From Aspergillus flavus (lineage: Eukaryota; Ascomycota; Eurotiomycetes; Eurotiales; Aspergillaceae): 64,000 nucleotides of DNA. Position 1 is the stretch's first letter, and every line of letters starts with the position of its first letter. The stretch covers positions 1,612,001 through 1,676,000 of the forward strand of contig NC_092410.1 in the NCBI RefSeq assembly GCF_009017415.1, written 5' to 3'. Below the pieces are notes generated by a model. That model saw only the letters and a list, made by a program, of their open reading frames with translations, did not search any database and was not told the origin of the DNA. Below, piece after piece: positions 1-11,680 of the stretch. The position numbers and the translations under genes are program-made.

Positions 1-792
1 AGCGCCGGATCACAGCCTAGGATAGTCTGGAAGACTTCGAAAGCCTGCATCACACGGTCCTCCTGTGTCTGATCGATCGACTCCTTGAGGACAGCGACCA
101 TGGAGGGGATCAGTTGCTGGAAAGCCTTCACAGGGCCCACATCCTCCTCTGAGTCAAGGTGCATGGCAAGTCTGCCAAGAGCCAGAAGGGTGTTGGTACG
201 GACTTCCTCGCTCTCGGGGTCGGCAATGGTCTTGCCGAACAGGTTGAAGAGATCCTGGAACTTCTCCTCGAATCCCTCGCCCAGAGTCTCCAGAATGGTG
301 TACAGGATGTAGATAGCCACGGCACGCTCGTCCTTGTTGCCGGTGTTGCCAGCCTGGATCAAGAAGTTGGGCAGTTCGGCCCATTCGCCATCGTTCAGGT
401 CAACCTTGGCAACAGCCGAGATCACACGAGCAATTGAGTGACGAACAAGGGAAGAGCCCTCGCCAAGGGTGGAACGGAGCAGCTGCTCGCGGATCTGAGG
501 CTTCTGGCTGGCTTGCACAGAAACCCAGTGCTTGTTCACCAACGAGCGAGCCTCGACGGCGGCCAGCTGCTTGAGGTTTGTGTCCTCATGACCAGTAGCG
601 ACCTGGATGAGGAAGACCAGGGAGTCCGGCTTGTTATAGAATTCGCGCTGGAGGATGCCCGTCGCTTCCTTGACATTTCCCTGGGCGGCTGGTAAATGTT
701 TGGTCAGCATCCCTCCTTATTTCGATCTTTATGACTGGTCACTTACGGTTCAGGACGACCTGCAGCTGCTGCAGGAATCTTTGCTGATCCAT
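1..792 (-). CDS. KAP123: Importin beta-family karyopherin, Kap123/importin-4 type (5' part only)
   Basis: This is the N-terminal part of a HEAT-repeat nuclear import receptor that carries ribosomal proteins and histones through the pore. The start codon is the complement of 790-792. Exon 1 is 792-747, and a 58-nt intron (746-689, GTAAGT donor, CAG acceptor) leads into exon 2, which runs off the left edge. The protein opens MDQQRFLQQLQVVLNPAQGN and continues with the IBN pattern (EATGILQREFY, then QLAAVEARSLVNKHW), followed by HEAT-like helices (ILYTILETLGEGFEEKF). About 244 residues are visible out of the roughly 1,100 usual for the family. The start is chosen because the IBN domain begins directly after it and the splice keeps frame. 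Only the 3' part is missing. Assignment to Kap123 rather than another karyopherin comes from overall resemblance of the N-terminus. Confidence 0.85.
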
Positions 793-1490
793 GATGAATC
801 AAAAGCACACAACTTTTTTTATGGATAGAAAACAAAAACAATTGCGGGGGTTGTCCCAGACCCTCGACAATCGAGGCTCCTTTTCACAGGGACTATATGA
901 GCTATCTGCGCAAACAGAAAGCTCACAAGGGTATCACAAGAAAGAAAAGAAAAAAAAGGAAAAGAGATGTGAAAATAAGAAGAAAAGGAAAGGAGGGATG
1001 AAGAGAGGAAAAAGACAGGACGAGAAAATAAAATATAAGGAGGGAGGGGAAGAAAAAAAAAATTTGGGTCCACTAAACAAGCGGAGGGCAAAAAAAAATC
1101 CAATTATTGAACTATTTGGCGTTGACCCGTTTCGGACAGGACACTACGCTCAATACGGTTAGGAGCGCGTGGCTTCACGTGTCGCTGCCCAACCGCGATT
1201 CTCTTCCATGATTTTCATTCAATCTCCTAAATTATCGGACTTTCTCTCATTTTACTTTCCGTGGTATAATTGAAACGCGTCTCGTTTATTACCGCTTTAT
1301 GTCACAAACCCCAAGTGCACTGTATACATCCATCAATGTAAAGAATGATCCAATTCCTAACACCATTCCATCCTGATAACTCCATATGCATCCCGCAACA
1401 GCCAAACGAGAGCTGGGAGTTGACGGGACTCCCGAGAGTCCCATGGTCCGTAAAAGCATCAAGCAATCATTGTATCATAGTATTGTATGT
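793..1490. promoter_or_regulatory. Upstream region of the importin gene with a long purine/pyrimidine tract
   Basis: No gene is seen here. From about 930 to 1070 the + strand is almost pure A/G, so the coding strand of the importin gene (minus) reads as a C/T-rich tract 140-280 nt upstream of its ATG. Pyrimidine-rich tracts just upstream of the start are common in highly expressed fungal housekeeping promoters. The Lys-rich open frame over it is a composition artefact. The left end also contains the 3' flank of the NPC1 gene. Confidence 0.5.
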
Positions 1491-4400
1491 CTAATATCCG
1501 TCCGAGTCGTAATCATCATCAACCAGCAGAGAGCGATAACCCCGGGATGCAAGGTTCTCCTCAAGGCCACCATCAGAGCCGGGGTCGGCATATCCTAAAA
1601 TCATTGTCAGTTACAAGTCGTCATGACACCGGGAATAGTTCGAAACATCGACAAGAACTTACCCTCTCCTCCGAAATAGCTCAGGGCTACGGGCAAGAAG
1701 ATGAGCGCATGGGTAGCCGCGAACAAGATCAACGCCAACCAGACCCGGAAATAGTAAATCTCGAAAATCTTGCTGCGGGTAAAGGCTAACACACAGACCC
1801 CGAGCAATTTAGTCACAGTGATGCCACTGAAAACACTACCTCCCACATTGACCAACGCAGTCCAGGCCCGAGCGTCTTTGCCGCGGAACTTAGTGGGCAC
1901 CTTGTCTAAGATCACCCGAGATGGGAACATAAACGCGCGAGCGATATGCGCACAAAACTCGACCCCAATACCAACACAAATGACCAAGTTCACTAGGGAG
2001 ACAGCATTCAGCGACACCCCGGAGATGGCCATCGAGCCAATGATATCAACCACTGTCATCACAACGGTGGCAGTCACCACGGCCCCCGTAGCGACGGAGC
2101 CTAGAATGACGGAGGTCAGGAGAAAGATGATGGCAACAGCAGATCCAAGTAGGATACCCGTAAGCTGAACGATGGAAATGTACTGGTCAAAGAAAATGTA
2201 CGTCTTCGAGTAGGGGAACACATCGATACCATGCTCTGCGGAGATACCCTGCGCAATGCGGCGGGCCGATTTGTAAGAGTTAATAAAATCATCCTGCGTC
2301 CGGAGAGGTGTATGCGTCGTTCTAAAATGGCTGGCGTTGGTCATGATTCGCTTCGAGTCGAGGACAAGAGCAGTGCTGTATGGAGCTTTCCCTCCCAGTG
2401 GACAGGATGCGTCTGTAGGCGCTTCGATCCATTTTTTCGCGTAGCGGACAAACTCCTCGCCTTCAGGCATACCGTAGAGGGAAATGTTCCACGCTGGAAT
2501 CCTCTCTTCGAAGCAAAGCTGGCCATGCTCCTTGCAGCAGTCCTGCTGGGGGTTAAGCCAGTAGAAGAAATCGTCAATCCAGCTAGCGGTCGACCCTGAG
2601 ATATAAGACACCTCTGGCCGTTTAGACTCCTGTTCCAATACGAATGGCAATGAGAACTCTTCACAAGTCGTGAACCGACCACAAAGCTGCTGCTGATGGC
2701 TACGCGCCGTGACGTTCACATTACGCGTCACGAAATACACCGGCGGGCCGCTTCCAAAGTAATTGTTCAAGTCGTCAAAATATTGGATGAGGTAAGAGTC
2801 ACTGGGTAGCGCGATACGCTGATCCAAGCCAAGTGCCACCTCCGGAATGAGGGCCAAGCCAGCAGTGAAAAGCCCAAAGAATACAATGACAACGACAGCC
2901 TTGACCTTGCGATTGAGGAGGAAGGTGGCGTAGACCTTGCGAATAATCTTTTGCAGAAAGCTTTCTCCATCCTGATCATCGAACACTTGGTCTTCGGACA
3001 TTCCAGAATGCGCTTTGCGGACCGTGATGCATGGGAAGCAGTCCGCGCGAAGGCTTTCCACACGTCTTTGGTTCAACGCAAGCACAGATATAAACATAGT
3101 GATCTGCAAAACGGCGTTGATGAAAACCGCCCCCGCGGCGTAGACGGCGAAGTTCTTGACGGCCGGCATTCCAACAAAAGCACCCAGAGCGAAAGCTACC
3201 GTTTCGGTAAGGGAGGACAAGAAGATACTAGGGCCAATCCGGCCCGCAGCCCGAGCGAGTCGCTCGTCGATCTCTTCATCAGGGTGGCTGACGTTGATCC
3301 GTTCGAATTCATGAACAATCAAAAAGATATTATCGACGCCGACAGCCAAAACCAAGAACGGAATGACCTCTGCGATGATTAAGGTTGCCTTGACACCTGT
3401 CGCGGAGAATAGGCCGACAGAAGCGGAAACAGACATCAAGACGATAGCAATTCCCACAATGCCCAAGGTGAACTTGGACTGGACAAGAGCGTTCGCGGGG
3501 TTCGTAAGTAAAGATTTCCACGTCACAGTGACCGAGCCTAAAGCCAAGGATGCGTATATGAACATGATAATATAGCTGATGACGACGATCTTTGCATCGG
3601 TGTTACTCGATTTGTTGAGCTCTTGCTCAACGCTAATTTCGGCGCTGAAAGACACGCGCAAACCACGCTCCTTGGCCTCCTCTTGGACAACACCGAGAAT
3701 GCCCTTGAAGCTGTCTTCCCAGTCAATCGCATTCGCTTCGTTTTCGGTCCCTTGGGCATGGTTGTTAACCACCCAAGTGGCGATCAGTGCTCGAGCGTCA
3801 AACACATCTCCCGACTCTTCATAGCCGCCCAAAATCATTTCTGGCTTGAGAGGCTGCCCGAACTCTGGAAGACAATTTACATCACCCGGAGATTCGGCAC
3901 AATGCCTCACACGTTCTTTCCAAGTGTCCGGGTCGAGGTTGTACATCGAACCACCAAAATAACCCGTCACAGACTGAACCACACAGGCGTCACCTGTAGG
4001 TTTGAAGCAGATATCATCCAGAATAATCCCACGGTCGAGTGATATCATCCGCCGGACTCGGGACTCGACATCGAACCACCAACTCAAGGTATCATATGTA
4101 AGAACGGGGCCACTGTCATTAACAAGAAAAGCTTGTTCCGCACGATAGAAGGGGCCAAAATTGGCGTCGAAGTATTGCTTTTCCTGGAAGGCTGCTGACG
4201 TAGGACTCACCCACAGCCGCACTGGGTCGGTCTCTACAGCGAACCTCAACCAGCCCAGGCTCAACAAGCCCACTGCTATAATGCTAGACACAATAGTAAC
4301 CGCGGGGAACCGGGCGCATGTGCCACCAATATGGCTGAAGACACTATCCAACACGGAATTTAGCTTATAAACACCTTTAGGCTGCTCGAGGTAGCCTCCA

Positions 4401-5439
4401 GCGTGAACAATATCGCCTTCGTCTTCATCGTCGCTCGGCGTCGGGTCCTGAAGAAGTCGGACCCGTTCAGGTTTGCGGTGGCGCCGTTCTTTATACGTGA
4501 AGTAACTCGAAAGAGCCACAACGAATAGCAGAAACACAGAGTAGATCAGAATAACAGCGAAAGACAGACAAGGCAAAAGGCCCACATGGCATTGCTTGTC
4601 TGTTTCCACTGCGGGCAGCTGTGGACATACATCGGGGCAGTCCACGCAGGAGCAACGGAAGGCTTCATCTGAGTCATTGCATGCCTTGGGCTTGATGGGT
4701 AGAGGATGCATTCCCTGAGGGTCCGGACCAGCGGGCTCGGTTTTGAAATTTATCTGAAAGGGGCTACCCAAAAGCTTCTTGTCTCCCAGAAACTTAAGAA
4801 AATGCGTATAATCCTTTGCGCCGCCGCCGATGAAGTCCATGGCTTTACCACCTGATGCTCCATTCTTCACGTTCTTACAGCTTTCATAGAATCCACTCTG
4901 GTATTCCTCCGACCAAATGTTGTCCAGTTCGGTCACTAAGGACTTTCCTGAGCTGCTGGGTTCGGTCTCCGTCACATTGAGAAAGAGAGACTGGTCCGGA
5001 GAGCAGGTGAAAGTACAGAAGATGTTGAAGAAATTCTCTTTGCATGCCGGACAGGAAGCGATGATACCCTCCGCAAGCTTCAGGTTCTTGGAGAGCGCAT
5101 CGATCTAACCATGGAACAATTAGGGATGCAGTTCAATGTCAATTGCTATGACATATCACATTTGACACGTACCTGCTCATCTTTACAGCACACTGGACCT
5201 TCCTCCCACTTACTACCACATAAATCCACGAGCTTCTTTCTCACCGCTGTTTCCGGTTCCTCTGCGAGGCCATTATCCGGGCATGGTAGCTCTCCGCCAA
5301 AGAAGGACTTCTTCCCGCAGTGTCCTCGAATAGCACAACGCCCCTTCTCGTGTAGTGCGGTCTCACCCTGAGCTAATGATTGTGGTATGAAGACAGAGCC
5401 GAGGCTAGCGATGACGGGGATGAAGCGGAGTCCCCGCAT
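1491..5439 (-). CDS. NCR1: NPC1/Ncr1-type sterol transporter (Patched/RND family)
   Basis: A vacuolar/lysosomal membrane protein that takes sterol from NPC2 and passes it through the membrane. Exons on the minus strand are 5439-5173, 5104-1663 and 1594-1491, giving 1,270 aa, the normal length for fungal NPC1. Residues 1-23 form a signal peptide. The Cys-rich N-terminal sterol-binding domain follows (CAIRGHCGKKSFFGG, CPACKENFF, FTCSPDQ). After it come a first TM segment, a large lumenal loop, a sterol-sensing domain in the middle (the VDNIFLIVHEFERI motif closes its core) and a second RND half ending with TM helices. The last exon encodes an acidic tail ending LLVDDDYDSDGY, only recovered by splicing the 68-nt intron at 1662-1595; the unspliced frame gives a wrong end. 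Intron 1 (5172-5105) is phase 0. Nothing appears damaged. Confidence 0.95.
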
Positions 5440-7400
5440 GGTTGGAGACAGGGTTGTAGCGACGGGATCAGTCGGAAGCGTTTGGTTGAGGACTAGTCAA
5501 AATCATTCAAGGCGAGTCACAGACGAGGAAGAGAGCCGGAGCTTTGTTCAGAGTATAAACTTAGGAATACTGGCGTTTGCCACGTACGGCAGGGGTACTG
5601 CGAAACAAGGGCTCGGACGGCAGTGAACGCGTGATGTCAATGCGATTTCTGAGGATAATATATATTCGTAGCATAAAGGGAAATCGGCTGAGCGAGGTCA
5701 GCTATACATGGATGACAGGATGAATCCAGCTCATTCCATCAACCATGCAAAGCAATGGGAAAGTGGATGAAGAATTGAGTTGGAAGCTGGGGGGGAGTGA
5801 CGTGACGATAAGGGAAACGGAAAAGCGGAGAGAACATCGCATTAGATCACACTACGTAAGGCGGAGAAACGTTGCGTTGTTCCTCGGGTGGATTGGTTTT
5901 CCTGCCTCAGGACGCCGTTTCCGTCGCACTAACGTCAGGCACCTCGATCATCAGGCACGCACCCTCCATGGCTTGCCGAGAGGCTGATAATACGGATTAA
6001 TTATCAACATATCTTATGCTAAATGTTGAATCTTATTTTTATCACATGTGATTCTCTCGGGGCTCTGAAGACTTTTCACTGGTATGGTTTTCAGTCCACT
6101 TAACCCCTCTTTACCACTTCACCACAGGAATATATATTCTTTTAGTACCCCGAATTAACAGCACTCAACGGTATAGCCTCAGCCTTACCATTTCCTACAT
6201 AAACAGGACTCAAGGGAATCTCTCCTTTGAATAGATAATTTATTAATTTTCTCTCTAGATAAACCCCATATAGTGAGACGATTAATGCTATGGACTACCA
6301 AGGCTTACCATTACTGAATCCGTCGCACTAAACTGTTGTCATTCAACGAAAGAAAATAAATTCGAGTCACAATATCGGGCGTCAGTCTGTGAAGATTCGG
6401 TTACACGACATGAATATGATGTGTAAATCACAATGGTCCAAGGATCACAAATGAGCGTCTCTGATGTAAATGTATCACAGAGCATGAGCACAGATGCACT
6501 AGGCCAAACTCAACATCAGGACTAAAACGCCACTTGGGAAACGACAAGTAGCACCTTTGCTAACAAGCTAACTCTTGGACATTGAAGATGATCGACAACA
6601 GATCTACACGGGCAGTAGACAGGCAACAGAGTCTGGAATAGCCAAACAATATCATATCGTCTATGCATGCTTGTCTAAGTGACAAGTGTACCACGCGACG
6701 ATGGAACATACCAAGGGTGAGCATGGTATCCAGATATCTATGTCTTAAGTGGGATTTGACCTGTGTAGCCGGGCAGTAACCATAGTTAAAACACGAAGCG
6801 TTTCGCCAGGATGTGGTTCTGGAGTATATCAATATGCGTATGCAGATCACAGGATGAGCCACCTCTTTCCTACGGCTTTATCCATCGTACTCAGCAGTAA
6901 TATTCCTATTTCTTATAAGACGAGAAGGAGGAACATTTCCACTCTCCCGGTAGAACCTGTTATACGAGAAGTGATCCGAAAGGGCTACCAATATAGGGGT
7001 CTTCAAATACACTGCGGAATAGCCCAGCCGAGCCAAAGCGCATAGCTCCGAGATCCCCTGAAGACATCTGTACTCTTCTTTTTATTTTGGTTGTGGTGTT
7101 CCTCGGGATTGACCTACAAAGGTGTCAGTGGAACTGCTTGTGTCGTCTTCGAACGGTATTGTTGTTCGTAAGAGTGGCATGTTCCGGGCTTCCTATGCGA
7201 ATTTCCGGGATTCATTTCTTTGTTGAGTCTTTATAAGGGTATTTTGCACCGCGTATCTTCCTATGCGTCGAATACTCAGAAACAGGTCCCTTGAGACGTA
7301 GTATATAATGTCTTCAAATGCGCCGCTGAAGATGTAGTTGTCACAATTCCGTGGTCAATCTTCAAAGCTACACGAGTGATACGATAATAAGGTGCTCATC
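5440..7400. other. AT-rich intergenic region, no gene recognised
   Basis: Nearly 2 kb without a credible coding frame on either strand. The first 300 nt are presumably the NPC1 promoter. From about 5990 the sequence becomes AT-rich, with many TATA-like stretches and short stop-limited frames. I see no tRNA, no terminal repeats and no transposon-coding remnant. Confidence 0.5.
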
Positions 7401-8063
7401 ATGGACGACGACGTGCCAAAGGTACCAGAGGTATTCTGGCTGAGCGAGTATCCCGACCCAGAGTATAAGCCTCTCAAAACGACAGTTATGATGATAAACT
7501 GGTTCAAAAAGTGGTTGGTACCCGTTGAAGAATGCCCAGGACAGATATACCCTATGATTCGAATGGTTCGCGCCCTCCTCACGCATTACTTTCCAGAGGA
7601 AAAAGGATGGGAGGTGGTTATGGGTGATTATGGTGAAGAAGTAGTAATTTATACGGTCAAATGCCACGACGGCAACGATCTCATTGACCATTTGATGGTT
7701 CTCATCTTGCCAGATGACGACCACCACATCATTAAGTCCATCCAGCAGTTCAAGAGTATCTGTCGCTCACGATTCGGTATTACACCACAAGATGAAAGTG
7801 ATCCAGCTTTGATGTGGGGCGCAATCTTCAAAGGCTCTAAAGCCCTGTTCTACCAGTATGAGAAGGGGGGAGAAATACGATCACTAATTGACCCAGATGC
7901 TGTGGATGGACCATACTCCATAGAGGACCATTGTGAACAGATACATCTTTGGTTGGGACATATGAGTCAAGAACGAAGTAATAGATGTAAAGTGTCTCGG
8001 AAAGAACTGGAAAGACACAAAAATTCTAATCGGTCTCACGGTGCAGCATCATCGCGTTCATAG
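7401..8063 (+). CDS. Hypothetical fungal protein, about 220 aa
   Basis: A single-exon frame of about 220 residues. The upstream codon at 7392 would add three residues, but ATGGACGACGACGTG at 7401 has the better context. The protein is acidic in its first half and has a compact core (QQFKSICRSRFGI, then ALMWGAIFKGSKALFYQYEK), which reads like a globular alpha/beta protein. The C-terminus is basic and Ser-rich. It has no signal peptide, membrane segment or catalytic motif that I recognise. The style resembles small lineage-specific proteins of Eurotiales. It sits alone between two AT-rich spacers. The coding call rests on length and amino-acid composition; the function is unknown. Confidence 0.6.
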   Translation: MDDDVPKVPEVFWLSEYPDPEYKPLKTTVMMINWFKKWLVPVEECPGQIYPMIRMVRALLTHYFPEEKGWEVVMGDYGEEVVIYTVKCHDGNDLIDHLMVLILPDDDHHIIKSIQQFKSICRSRFGITPQDESDPALMWGAIFKGSKALFYQYEKGGEIRSLIDPDAVDGPYSIEDHCEQIHLWLGHMSQERSNRCKVSRKELERHKNSNRSHGAASSRS

Positions 8064-8564
8064 GGAGTGAGTGGCTTTGGGACCCGCATCGATATGGTAT
8101 CAGGAAACAAAACTGAAGGGGGCAAGTCATGGGAAACCATTCGGGGACATCGTGACTTGAGCCGGAGGACCTTCTTATGACATCAAAGGCTTTTCTTTAA
8201 TTTGGCCATAAAAATACTACAAACCAACTACAGTCTTCTTCAATGACCTGTGTAGAAATTATGTGGAACCTACTACATCTTAGTGATTTAACCTGATCGG
8301 GACTAGCTTCGACTGATATCTAAATGTAGACTAGCTCTGAGCAGGTAACGTGACCGGGGCCGATGTACCAGGTGGGAAGACAGATGACATTCATTTGAGA
8401 CGCGGCTGAATAATGAATGACCATGAAACTCTGGGATACGAATAGATCAAGTGTGTATGAGGGAATCTCCGAAGACATTGCCAAGACTCGAATCTTTAGC
8501 CGAAAACTGTTCTGCTTGCCAACGCTGATTATCGACAGCAGTCACAGGACCCCCAAAGCCGAAC

Positions 8565-11049
8565 ATGAGTGAAAGAGCCCCAGAGATAATATTCAGGTCG
8601 GGAAATGTCCCGGTCCGCTTTTTTAAAGCCTGTCGATGGTGTAGGAAGCAGAAAATGCGTTGTGATGCACGGACTCAAGTTCCCTGTTTCCGCTGCCGTT
8701 CGGCTGGTCGGGATTGTATTCTGGATCCGATGGAGGACGGAAGACGACGCAGTGAGCGTCGGAAGAGGACCGGAACCCCATCAACACGGTATGCGCCTCC
8801 ACATTAATGTCCTACTAACTATTGATCAATCCTCGGCTTATATAATCACATAGAGGGCATGGAACCACTTCCCCATGGGGTCACGGCAGTAGTTTGAACA
8901 CGCCCGAATCAAGAGAGCGAGAATATTCGCCCGTCTCAGCAAGGGATACTGCCTTCCACGATGCTCCCATAGACTCCTTGCCGGCGCCGTCGGCTTTGGA
9001 AGACCTACGAGCGTCTCAAACTGCTGATCAAAATGGGCCAGAATCTCAACAATTAAGCCCCAATGACATGATCGCGCCGGTGGGAGCAATGCATTCCATG
9101 TCAGTCAACTTGCTAGGGTCCAACAATGTAAGTCTCGATAGTTTGCGAACAGGCATCATGGCACGACTAAGCTTGGTAGATATTCATGGATAATCCAGTC
9201 AATGGTGACACGCAAGGCGACATTGTAACGCGAGGCATTGTCAGTGAGGAGCGAGCTCGAGTTATGTATGAACGGTATGTCTATTTTGTGCGGGGTGGGA
9301 CCAGTGCTTGACTAAAGTGTAGACTGGTATCTAACCTCGTTTCGCAGATTCATGGGTGGAAGCAAGAATTTCCTGCCCTTATTCGATCCAATTCGAGACA
9401 CCTTTGACTCCATCCGTTCCCGGTCTGTATTTGTTTTCACGGTTATCATCTACCTAGCCAGTCGCGCTGTAACAGACTTGCGCAGCGACACACATTTGCA
9501 ACGAGTGCTCCAAGACGAAGCGCAGCGACTGGCCGAGGATGGTTTCTTCGAACGACCTACGAAGCTGGAGGCGGTTCAAGGAATGATCTTACTAGCAGCA
9601 TACTCCGAAAAGACATGGTTTTCCACAGCGCTCATCCTCCGGACGGCTTTGGACTCCGGCTTGGAAAAGTCGTTGGATACGCTGTTGTCTCAAGAGAACG
9701 TTCCCCGGAGTTCCCTAACTGCATCTATGGCAGATCGTCAGTTGGTATGGCAGACAAGAACCTGGTTGATTAGTTTCACTTTGGAATTGGATGTAGCGTC
9801 GGGTACTGGGCGTAAATCACGCATTGCCGAAGTGGATATCATGAAGTTGCGCAAATTCCTTGAGTATCCGCTCTCACTGCCCTGCGATATGCGCACTGTA
9901 TGCATAATTGAGCTTCATCAACTTCGAGGTTTGGAGGCACTCTAGTCAACCTTCTTGTTCTATGAACTAACCTGGCTGCAGGCCAGTCCCGTGTCATCAT
10001 TGATAATTCATCGACAATCGACCACATCGTCTCAACAGAACTGCCAGCAATCATGGCACGGTTGCAGAATTGGTGGACTACGTGGGACGAGATTCATGAC
10101 AGTATGTCTCTATCCTTTACCCATGGCCTCGCAAGAATAATGCTGACTCCGTTCTACGTCAAGACAATGGATTTCATGCGGGAGCCTTTCAACGCAGCAG
10201 TCTCAAACTCATGCTCAATTATGCCAGGATATTCGTACTCTGCGCTTCACTGGCACGTATACAGAAGCTACAGTCGACTGACTCTTCATATGATTCTGAA
10301 TCCATAGACCGGCGTGTTCTGAACCTATGGCAATCCCTTGTGACCACGATCATGGACCAATTAGCGTTCCTCATCACAGAGCCGGCCTACCGCTGTCAAT
10401 TAGAATGGGCCCCGACGTACCCAGCGCTGACGATCGCCTTTGTCAGTAAGTTGTCATATCCCGCTATGATTCCCGAGCACAAGTGATCGAAGGCGAGTCT
10501 AACGAATCAGCGACGTTTGCGTTACGCATCGCACGGTGGCGCCCAACACTCATTGATCAGGATTTACTGCTGGAACGAGTACACCATATCTGCGAATTTC
10601 TTAAACAGCCGCCCTATCCGGACATTCACCGCACAGTCTCCCTCTTTGTGAACTACGCCCGCGCTTTGATTGTGAGTCAGCGCCCACGCAGCCATGACAG
10701 TGCAGATGCACCTAATATGCCCGAGCATGGGGACGTGCAGGAACCTCTAAGCGGACGCCCTGATGCCCCCGTGGATACGACCCCTCCAACAGGGCTGGCT
10801 CCACTGGAAGATACTACTAGCTATAGACCCGGCGCGGCCTTCCCAGGTGATAAGGACACAAGTGCCGTATCGATGCCAAGTAGCGACAAAGGTGCGATAT
10901 CTAGACCGCCTCTTTCAAGGTTGGCTGGTACTATGGAAGCGCCCAACTGGACCATGTCAAACCCCATTGCTGATTCATTTGGGCTTTTTGAGGAGGGCCA
11001 AAATGATTTGTTTGACTTCTTGCCAGTGATGCCTTCTTTGCCACAATGA
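8565..11049 (+). CDS. Zn2Cys6 fungal-specific transcription factor
   Basis: A binuclear-zinc-cluster regulator of 704 aa. Exons are 8565-8788, 8854-9127, 9180-9274, 9348-9928, 9982-10101, 10164-10445 and 10511-11049; all phases close. The zinc cluster lies at about residues 22-51 with the spacing C-x2-C-x6-C-x7-C-x2-C-x6-C (CRWCRKQKMRC, then CFRCRSAGRDC), followed by a basic RRRSERRKR stretch. The middle domain begins around IVSEERARVMYERFMGGSKN and continues with ILLAAYSEKTW and LMLNYARIFVLCASL, the usual fungal_trans-like helical region. The C-terminus is Pro/Ser/Asp-rich and ends with an acidic/aromatic patch (FEEGQNDLFDFLPVMPSLP) that looks like an activation domain. The MFS pump starts 630 nt downstream on the same strand, so local control of that pump is a reasonable guess, not shown. 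Confidence 0.9.
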
Positions 11050-11680
11050 TACCTTCCAGCTTTTCCCTACGAGAGATCGATTGACTAGTTTCTTTCTCTG
11101 CGAATACTATTGGGTTTCGAGTAACATTTTTTGTTCTGGAAGTATCAGAGTTTTCGGTATGGGCCGGTGGGCCGGAGCTCTTGAACTACTACGCTGGCAG
11201 AGCAAATCATGTTGTTGGGCAGAAATCCACACTGTCGTTGCGCCTGATGATCGTCACACTAGATCCAACAAGAAGAATCCCAAACCGTAGAAGCGCATGA
11301 GATTTCACAACGGAAACGGACATCGCGGAGCGGGTCCTGGTCGGGGCCGCGTGGTGGAATCTTCTGTCCACCGGTCCCGATCCGGCCCCGGTTCCGAAGC
11401 TGAAGTATAGACGCCATTCATTGGTACATTGTTATTAACAAAAAACCTGATGGCGATGTGAGACATCGCACACTGGTAAACTTATCAAGGTCTAGCCTCT
11501 ATGACTCAATTTTCAGTGTGTTTCTTTTCCGTTCGGCCAGCCTGAGCGTCAAAGATGTTTTCTTATATAGTCTCCAGTCTCTCGACTTCCGAATGCATTG
11601 GAATGGATTAACATAACAATCTTGACTGGCATTCTCCGTTACGTGTACCTTGTCTCTGGTTCCTTTTCATATCATACAAA
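11050..11680. promoter_or_regulatory. Spacer between regulator and MFS pump
   Basis: No gene is seen. It contains the 3' flank of the regulator and the likely promoter of the MFS gene. CGG/CCG triplets occur near 11325-11395 (for example cggacatcgcggagcgggtc and ccggtcccgatccggccccg), which could be contacts for a Zn2Cys6 factor. Spacing and orientation do not define one clear site. Confidence 0.35.

Noticed and set aside
791..1162. Lys/Arg-rich open frame (123 aa) on the + strand
   Set aside because: It is read from a purine tract upstream of the importin gene; low complexity and no protein-like pattern.
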